NCBI GenBank assembly: GCA_905221605.1
Contig: CAJNDS010001459.1
Span: 1-18,161 of the forward strand
Source of the DNA: Symbiodinium natans
Lineage: Eukaryota; Sar; Dinophyceae; Suessiales; Symbiodiniaceae
Length of the DNA: 18,161 bases
Reading direction: 5' to 3'
In this document: one piece after another, positions 1-6,400 of the stretch
Numbering within the stretch: the stretch's first letter is position 1
Layout of the letters: each line of letters starts with the position of its first letter
The notes under the pieces: generated by a model
Database searches by the model: none
What the model was told of the DNA's origin: nothing
The model's input: the letters and a program-made list of their open reading frames with translations, nothing else
Position numbers and translations under genes: made by a program

Positions 1-128
1 CCCTAAACCCTAAACCCTAAACCCTAAACCCTAAACCCTAAACCCTAAACCCTAAACCCTAAACCCTAAACCCTAAACCCTAAACCCTAAACCCTAAACC
101 CTAAACCCCTAAACCCTAAACCCTAAAC
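1..128. repeat. Telomeric repeat array (CCCTAAA)n at window start
   Basis: About 18 tandem copies of the 7-bp unit CCCTAAA (TTTAGGG on the other strand), nearly perfect, with one 8-bp variant (an extra C) near 104. The C-rich strand reads inward from position 1, which is the orientation expected at a left chromosome end. The array is short, so this may be a contig end trimmed within the telomere. TTTAGGG telomeres are known from plants, dinoflagellates and several other protists. Confidence 0.95.
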
Positions 129-360
129 TAGAGCGAGCTGTGGGTCCTGCGAGAAGCAGCAGCGAGCGATACCGCGTGGCGCCAGCCCGCGGACGAGCCC
201 GAGCCGTCCGGCGAAGCCTGGCGAGGGCTCGGGGCCAGTGCGCGCGATGAGCGCGGCCCACGCATAGAAGGGTGGAACCCGCGTGCCAGCGTCAGTCTGG
301 CCCCAAAGAGAATAACCCTAAACCCTCGGTTTCAAAGTTAAAACCACGCATCCTTTCCCC
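129..360. other. GC-rich subtelomeric spacer without a recognisable gene
   Basis: This stretch separates the terminal telomeric array from the 16-bp minisatellite. It is GC-rich with scattered GCGC, GAGC and GCCC words. A single short telomere-like remnant (AACCCTAAACCC) lies near 313-324. No credible coding frame, tRNA or rRNA was found in it. Confidence 0.5.
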
Positions 361-1348
361 CGTAAGGGGCCTTCCCCGTAAGGGGCCTTCCCCGTAAGGG
401 GCCTTCCCCGTAAGGGGCCTTCCCCGTAAGGGGCCTTCCCCGTAAGGGGCCTTCCCCGTAAGGGGCCTTCCCCGATTAAGGGCCTTCCCGTAAGGGCCCC
501 CCGTAAGGGGGCATTCCCGTAAGGGGCCTTCCCCGTAAGGGGCCTTCCCCGTAAAGGGCCTTCCCCGTAAGGGGCCTTCCCCGTAAGGGGCCTTCCCTGT
601 AAGGGGCCTTCCCCGTAAGGGGCCTTCCCCGTAAGGGGCCTTCCCCGTAAGGGGCCTTCCCCGTAAGGGGCCTTCCCCGTAAGGGGCCTTCCCCGTAAGG
701 GGCCTTCCCCGTAAGGGGCCTTCCCCGTAAGGGGCCTTCCCCGTAAGGGGCCTTCCCCGTAAGGGGCCTTCCCCGTAAGGGGCCTTCCCCGTAAGGGGCC
801 TTCCCCGTAAGGGGCCTTCCCCGTAAGGGGCCTTCCCCGTAAGGGGCCTTCCCCGTAAGGGGCCTTCCCCGTAAGGGGCTTCTAGGGCCTTCCCGTAAGG
901 GGCCTTCCCCCCCGTAAGGGGCCTTCCCCCGTAAGGGGCCTTCCCCCGTAAGGGGCCTTCCCCCGTAAGGGGCCTTCCCCCGTAAGGGGCCTTCCCCCGT
1001 AAGGGGCCTTCCCCCGTAAGGGGCCTTCCCCCGTAAGGGGCCTTCCCCCGTAAGGGGCCTTCCCCCGTAAGGGGCCTTCCCCCGTAAGGGGCCTTCCCCC
1101 GTAAGGGGCCTTCCCCGTAAGGGGCCTTCCCCGTAAGGGGCCTTCCCCGTAAGGGGCCTTCCCCGTAAGGGGCCTTCCCCGTAAGGGGCCTTCCCCGTAA
1201 GGGGCCTTCCCCGTAAGGGGCCTTCCCCGTAAGGGGCCTTCCCCGTAAGGGGCCTTCCCCGTAAGGGGCCTTCCCCGTAAGGGGCCTAACGGGCCTCCCC
1301 GTAAGGGGCCTTCCCCGTAAGGGGCCTTCCCCGTAAGGGGCCTTCCCC
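361..1348. repeat. 16/17-bp minisatellite, block 1
   Basis: Tandem copies of GTAAGGGGCCTTCCCC (16 bp). From about 905 to 1109 the unit switches to 17 bp by one extra C, then returns to 16 bp. The unit is partly self-complementary (GGGG-CCTT-CCCC and AAGG-GG-CCTT). Because neither 16 nor 17 is a multiple of three and the minus strand of the unit lacks stops, long minus-strand reading frames repeating the Gly-Lys-Ala-Pro-Tyr-Gly-Glu-Gly-Pro-Leu-Arg theme arise automatically. They are not credible genes. Degenerate units interrupt the array near 475-515, 880-900 and 1285-1296. Confidence 0.95.
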
Positions 1349-1508
1349 GCAAAACGGAGGGTCACCCAAAACCATTGTTTTCCAGTTTTAAAAAATAGCG
1401 TTTTTACTACGGGTCCGGCCAAATCCTGGGGCAGGGCCTTTAGAGTGACCCCCGCCACCACCAGAGCACCCCCGCCAGGGCACCCCCGCCAGAGCATCCC
1501 GCCACCGT
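1349..1508. repeat. Inter-array spacer, copy 1 (duplicated at 1915-2081)
   Basis: A spacer between minisatellite blocks that recurs at 1915-2081 with about 10% visible differences. It holds an A/T-rich core (around 1375-1405), the shared words TACTACGGGTCCG and AATCCTGGGGCAGGGCC, and then short degenerate repeats of about 13 bp built on CACCCCCGCCAGAG (1447-1508). The pair shows that the minisatellite plus spacer was copied as a higher-order unit of about 565 bp. No gene was seen. Confidence 0.85.
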
Positions 1509-1917
1509 AAGGGGCCTTCCCCGTAAGGGGCCTTCCCCGTAAGGGGCCTTCCTTGTAAGGGGCCTTCGTAAGGGGCCTCCCCGTAAGGGGCCTTCCCCGG
1601 TAAGGGGCCTCCCCGTAAGGGGCCTTCCCCGTAACCCCGTCCCCTTACGCCTTGTAAGGGGCCTTCCCCGTAAGGGGCCTTCCCGGTAAGGGGCCTTCCC
1701 CGTAAGGGGCCTTCCCCGTAAGGGGCCTTCCCCGTAAGGGGCCTTTTTTGGTAAGGGGCCTTCCCCGTAAAGGGGCCTTTCCCCGTAAGGGGCCTTTTTT
1801 GGTAAGGGGCCTTCCCCGTAAGGGGCCTTCTCCCGTAAGGGGCCTTCCCCGTAAGGGGCCTTCCCCGTAAGGGGCCTTCCCCGTAAGGGGCCTTCCCCGT
1901 AAGGGGCCTTCCCCGTA
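1509..1917. repeat. 16-bp minisatellite, block 2 (degenerate)
   Basis: The same GTAAGGGGCCTTCCCC unit as block 1, but with more variants: units ending in TTTTTTGG (1744-1751 and 1795-1802), missing or added bases, and a disrupted stretch near 1625-1655. Minus-strand frames through it are by-products of the repeat. Confidence 0.9.
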
Positions 1918-2081
1918 AAACGGAGGGTCGCCGGAAACCATCGTTTTTCAATACTAAAAAATCGCATTTTTACTACGGGTCCGACCAAATCCTGGGGCAG
2001 GGCCTTTAGAGTGACCCCCGCCAGAGCACCCCCACCACAGCACCCCCGCCAGAGCACCCCCGCCAGAGCATCCGCCACCGT
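1915..2081. repeat. Inter-array spacer, copy 2
   Basis: Second copy of the spacer at 1349-1508, with the same order: AAAACGGAGGGTC, A/T-rich core, TACTACGGGTCCG, AATCCTGGGGCAGGGCC, then the short CACCCCCGCCAGAG repeats. It supports segmental duplication of spacer plus minisatellite. Confidence 0.85.
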
Positions 2082-2283
2082 AAGGGCCTTCCCCGTAAGG
2101 GGCCTTCCCCGTAAGGGGCCTTCCCCGTAAGGGCCTTCCCCGTAAGAGCCTTCCCCGTAAAAACCTTCCCCGTAAGGGGCCTTCCCCGTAAGGGGCCTTC
2201 CCCGTCCCCGTAAGGGGCCTTCCCTGTAAGGGGCCTTCCCCGTAAGGGGCCTTCCCCGTAAGGGGCCTTCCCCGTAAGGGGCT
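2082..2283. repeat. 16-bp minisatellite, block 3
   Basis: Third block of the GTAAGGGGCCTTCCCC unit, shorter and degenerate (AGAGCC and AAAACC variants near 2143-2165). It ends at GTAAGGGGCTCCC, where the 32-bp minisatellite begins. Confidence 0.9.
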
Positions 2284-2287
2284 CCCA

Positions 2288-2430
2288 GACAATTTCTGGG
2301 CTCCGCTCGGACCATTTCTGAGCCTTCTTGGGCTTCTCCCGGACCGTTTCTGAGCCTTTTTGGGCTCCTCCCGGACCATTTCTGTGCCTTTTTTGGGCTA
2401 GGCCCGGACCATTTCTGAACCAGGAAATCT
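2288..2430. repeat. 32-bp minisatellite
   Basis: About four imperfect units of roughly 32 bp starting GGACCATTTCTGAGCC, with a T-run followed by GGGCT and a CCC end. The first unit (GACAATTTCTGGGCTCC) is partial. It has no link to the 16-bp unit other than adjacency. Short open frames on either strand run across it and look spurious. Confidence 0.8.
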
Positions 2431-2830
2431 TTTCAGGAAGCCTCCTTCGGCCAGGCCTCCCAAACTTCATGAGGTCCCAGGACAGTCGCAGGACCAAAAA
2501 CCAAAGGGAGCCCAAGGCATAGACCTATGGGTCTTGTAAGCCCGGTATAAGCATCATAATTTGGAAACACCGGGCAAAAAAAAACCTAAACCCGCCAAAC
2601 AAACCTATGGATCTTGGGGGGACAGAGAGGCCTTCGCGGGGGGTACCCCAGGATTTGGTCAAAGGCGGCCCGTAGCGCCCCCTCCCACTACTGTACTTAC
2701 ACACGATATTATAAAACCCTAAACCCGCCCAAGGTTGAGATGTGGGTGGGTGGGTTGGGAGAGTGCGTTGAACCTGGGCGCACACCACAACACACGTCCC
2801 GCGTGGTGGTGTGCGCGGAACCTTAGGAAA
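2431..2830. other. Unique subtelomeric stretch, no gene recognised
   Basis: Contains a short imperfect duplication (ACCTATGGGTCTTG near 2523 and ACCTATGGATCTTG near 2603). A TATTATAAAACCCTAAACCCG segment near 2707-2726 resembles the 3' edge of the structured module found at 16319-16487. An 11-bp inverted repeat lies at its right end. Open frames here (64-87 aa) show no family resemblance and are probably chance. Confidence 0.5.
2778..2816. repeat. Inverted repeat / potential hairpin beside telomeric array
   Basis: The perfect 11-bp arms GCGCACACCAC (2778-2788) and GTGGTGTGCGC (2806-2816) enclose a 17-nt loop. They lie immediately before the CCCTAAA array at 2831. This could be a transcribed hairpin or just a subtelomeric palindrome. 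Confidence 0.7.
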
Positions 2831-3156
2831 CCCTAAACCCTAAACCCTAAACCCTAAACCCTAAACCCTAAACCCTAAACCCTAAACCCTAAACCCTAAA
2901 CCCTAAACCCTAAACCCTAAACCCTAAAACCTAAAACCTAACCCTAACCCTAAACCCTAAACCCACCCTAAACCCTAAACCCCCTAACCTAAACCCTAAC
3001 CCAACCCTAAACCCTAAACCCTAAACCCTAAACCCTAAACCCTAAACCCTAAACCCTAAAACCCTAAACCCTAAACCCTAAACCCTAAACCAAACCCTAA
3101 ACCCTAAACCCTAAACCCTAAACCCTAAAACCCTAAACCCTAAACCCTAAACCCTA
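2831..3156. repeat. Interstitial telomeric array, left of the retrotransposon
   Basis: CCCTAAA repeats in the same orientation as the terminal array. They are clean at 2831-2920 and 3005-3156, with a degenerate middle (about 2920-3004: CCCTAAAA, CCTAAC and ACCCACCC variants). The array stops in mid-unit (CCCTA) at 3156, exactly where the 5' LTR starts, and resumes at 15185. The retrotransposon has therefore split one array. Confidence 0.95.
3152..3156. repeat. Left target-site duplication (CCCTA)
   Basis: CCCTA precedes the 5' LTR and CCCTA (15185-15189) follows the 3' LTR. An uninterrupted array would continue AACCCTAAA after CCCTA, yet the right flank restarts at CCCTAAA. The shift of 5 (modulo 7) fits a 5-bp duplication. 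If the terminal A of the LTR belongs to the target, the duplication would be ACCCTA. Confidence 0.7.
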
Positions 3157-3310
3157 TCTTGATGATGAAGCATCATATCCCTTCTGCAGGCCTTTTAGCT
3201 ATGATCAAGTGCAGTATCTGAAAAGGGCGATTTGACTTGTGCGAGTTCACAGGTGTCTTGGCAGCATTAACCCTAAACCCTAACCTCTAATCTAAGGGTT
3301 GGTTTCCTTA
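3157..3310 (+). repeat. 5' long terminal repeat
   Basis: A 154-bp direct repeat identical to 15031-15184. It starts TCTTGATG and ends TTTCCTTA, so the usual TG...CA ends are absent. Just inside the start is the inverted repeat ATGATG-AAG-CATCAT. Near the 3' end it holds AACCCTAAACCCTAACC, two units of the host telomere repeat in the same orientation as the flanking arrays. An AACCCT/AGGGTT inverted pair follows. No TATA box is evident. The LTR should contain the promoter and the 3'-processing signals, but neither can be placed from sequence alone. Confidence 0.93.
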
Positions 3311-3324
3311 GGTTATGAGCCCAA
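3311..3324 (+). promoter_or_regulatory. Primer-binding site (initiator tRNA-Met half type)
   Basis: GGTTATGAGCCC abuts the 5' LTR directly. It is complementary to GGGCUCAUAACC, the anticodon-arm sequence of eukaryotic initiator tRNA-Met with U33. Drosophila copia has GGTTATGGGCCCAG at the same place and is primed by the 5' half of tRNA-iMet cut in the anticodon loop. The match to an internal part of the tRNA, not to its CCA end, points to the same half-tRNA priming. Confidence 0.8.
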
Positions 3325-3423
3325 GGGCTCTAGGGCTTAGCGCTTAGATTAATTTCCTGGTTGGTCTAGCCTTTGCAAATCTTATTCTAAACGAGAGACA
3401 TCCGAGAGTCGCTGCTGTGAGCC
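3325..3423 (+). other. 5' leader of the retrotransposon
   Basis: About 100 bp between the primer-binding site and the ORF1 start. It includes AAGGGCTCTAGGGCTTAGCGCTTAG and ends in TGAGCCATGG. An in-frame TGA at 3418-3420 fixes the ORF1 start just downstream. A packaging signal would be expected here, but none can be identified. Confidence 0.5.
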
Positions 3424-6400
3424 ATGGACTTGAGCATGAGGAGAGGAAGATCTCCCGCGGGCCAGACAGGCCAGACCCCTTCGTCAATGGGCACAGCTTC
3501 GAGGATGGCCTCGCCGCCTGCTACACCAGCAGAGATATCGCGAGAAGTGCGTGTGGATGAGACTTCTCTTGAGCCGAGCTATGATACATCCCAGCAGATA
3601 CAAGGTGGTGAAGCGCTACAACTTGGAAGGTCAGAGGCCAGCACAGGGCAAGGGCCGAGAGGGCAAGGGCCGAGCAACTCCGAGAACGCGCAGCACTTCA
3701 GCTTGAATGAGGCCTGGGAAGCGGCTCAGCAACAGGAGGAGATTTCGGTTAATGACGCTCGAGAACGCAATAGAACGATGAGATCTCTTGATCAGAACGA
3801 TGGTGACAATATGCAGATACATAGGCAACGATCTCTTGATCGGGACAACGATGAGACCGCCACGTCTTTAAGACAGACAATTTCAGGGTCCCCAGGACCA
3901 GGATCTCTTGATCCAGACGCGTCACGACGAGGATCTCTTGATCCGACCAGCGATCCACGGGGAGGTCAGTCAAGTTGGAACGCGTTGGAGGCACTACGAA
4001 GTTCTTTGAGATCAGTTGGCTTGGGAACCAGAAGTGATGAGCAGAACTTGGCAGTTGCTGGTCGTGCGCAGCAAGGGCCTGAAGAGAGGATGAGTCCTCT
4101 CCCACTGGCAGGGGCCTGCGTTGGGACAGGGCCTCTGGCAGTGCGGGAGACCCCTCAGACTCAGGGAGCTCTTGCGGCGCAGGACCTGGCACAGGTTGGG
4201 TCTCGCGGTTTAGGGGTGCGTGGTGTAGAAGGTTTGCTGTACAGGGATCCGATGTCGCATAGCGGGCAAAGCCGGCATTCAGGTAGCGAACTTGCACAAC
4301 TTGTAGAGGGCATGAGCCAGATGCAGGGTCTTCTGCAGGGTGTCCATGCAAGGCTGCAGAGCCTTGAAGAAGCGCGGAGTGTGGGATCAGGTGGATCTAG
4401 AAACACTTACAGCCTAGGTAGGGTAGATATGGAAGCCTTAAGGGCACATTTTGGTGCTTTGGAAATGGATCCATCTGCTCCTAGGAATCCGCCTGTAGCT
4501 CCAGGCCTTGATGGTAGGGAACTAGCGACGCCAGAGCATCCAGTAGAAGCCTATCCCATCCCTCTACATGACAGAACGTCGCAAGCGAGCTCCCCGATAG
4601 CAACTAGGCCGGTAGAACAACACTTTATCGGGTCACCTGACAGTTTTGGTAGCCAACCTCATGCCCCTTTAACCTCGACATTCCAAAGACCCTTGATGCA
4701 CTTATGGGAAATTGATGCTGGAGTAGGCCTCAGAAGTAGGGAGAGCGCGAGCGATGGCTCCTTGGACCTGTGGGGACAAAGTAGGGGTGATAAGGGGATA
4801 GGAAAAGGGAATCCTGAACCTCGAAGCCCTGCTCCCCTCCAGGCCCCAATCAATTCCTCTCTGCAAGGCCAAGTAGGTCCCAGCATTCCGCCAGATCCCG
4901 TGCCGACTGTGGCACAAAGGACCGCTCCGGCCCAGGAGCTTACGGTGTGGATAGGGGATGTAGAGTATGAAGTGGGCTTTGAAGGGGGTAGAGCTACAGT
5001 CAAGGGAAGGGTTGATAGAGGTTTGGATTTCGGTTGCAGTAGGCCAGCGTACAGGCCGCCGTCTCCTCCGCCTCGGCCACCCCAAACAACACCGCCTCCA
5101 AGCCCCCCAGCACACGTTCCTTTTGTGCATCAGGAAATGACCGCAAGTAGTAGCCAGCAAGCATTTGTGCCAGGAGCTTCTGTGCCTGTTCTGAGTATGT
5201 ACCCACGCCCTTTGATGGAGTCTATGCCGGACATGAGAGCGCATGATGATGCTAGGGCGTATGCTCCAGATAGAAGCCGTGAAATCATGTTACCAACTCT
5301 TGAAATAACTCCAGAAGAGGGACCGCTAGCAGTAGGGGATTGGCTAACGCTAATTGCTCCACTTATCTCGGACTTGGCGCCGGCAGCGTCGACTTGGTGG
5401 GGTTTGGTTGCAGCAGAAGCAGACCGACGCTACAAAGTGTGGCTTCAGTCCCCGCCGCTTGAAAGAGCGGCGCTGAAAGGAGCGCTCCCCGAGAATCTGC
5501 AGGAACCACGCTACATGCGGTTGGAGCAGAGGACGGTTTCGATGCTCATCAAGGCTTTGCCTAAGGATCTCTCTGAAGAACTCATATCGCAAGGGGATCT
5601 GACAACGGTTGGCGTGCTATTCAGGGTGTTGATTAAGGGTCAGCCTGGCGGGGCCAAAGAGCGACAACTTATCCTCTCTTATCTACACAACCCAGGTGTG
5701 GCTAGTAGTCCTTCGGATGCGAACTTAAAGTTAAGACGATGGTCACGGTGGGCCTCCCGGGGGAGGCAGTTGGGTATTTCGATGCCTGATCCGTCTCTTC
5801 TTCTCAAGGGAATCGACTCGTTGATGGCGGGAGTTCTCAAGAGCTACACGCAAGCCAGCTTTAGACTGTCCTTTGTCAGGGTACAGAGCAGCCTAGACCA
5901 TGCACCCACGCTGGAGTCAGTCCTTTCGTACTTGAAGCATGTTCAGGCCGAAGCGGAGCTTCTCGAGTATGGGTTGGAGTCAGATCCCAAGAAGCCACGC
6001 GTAGCAAAGGCCACTGAGACTGATGATGTAGCAAGCCCAAACGCCCCAAACAACCCTAGGAAAGGATCTCCAAAAGGGAAGCCTAAAGGGAAGCCGAAGG
6101 GTAAAGACCAAGGGGGTTCCGGGGGTTCCGGGGGTACAAGGGAAGGGCAGGAAAATAAGCCGACGTGCAAGGGGTACCTAACGCCGCGCGGGTGTGCTTT
6201 TGGGGATAATTGTAGAAACCTGCACGACTTTGCAGAAGCTGCTCGGCAACAAGTATGTTATGCTTGCGGAGCCACAGATCCCGCAACGAATCATCGTCGT
6301 CCTGAATGCCCTACTCTTCAAGGTCCTCAGTTCAAGAAAGGGGATAAGGGAGGCAAGGGCGGTAAGGGCAACAAGGGTAACAAGGGTGGGCCTCCAAAAG

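Noticed and set aside
361-1348. CRISPR-like array
   Set aside because: There are no unique spacers between the short repeats, the setting is eukaryotic telomeric DNA, and no cas genes are present. It is a plain minisatellite.
292-2379. Several long minus-strand reading frames (98-401 aa) over the minisatellite
   Set aside because: They read the 16/17-bp repeat in all three frames as the same Gly/Pro/Arg-rich peptide. Absence of stops comes from the repeat unit, and no start context or domain supports a gene.
2328-2826. Small plus-strand and minus-strand frames (64-87 aa) in the unique subtelomeric stretch
   Set aside because: They overlap the 32-bp minisatellite or lack any domain, and composition follows the underlying repeats.
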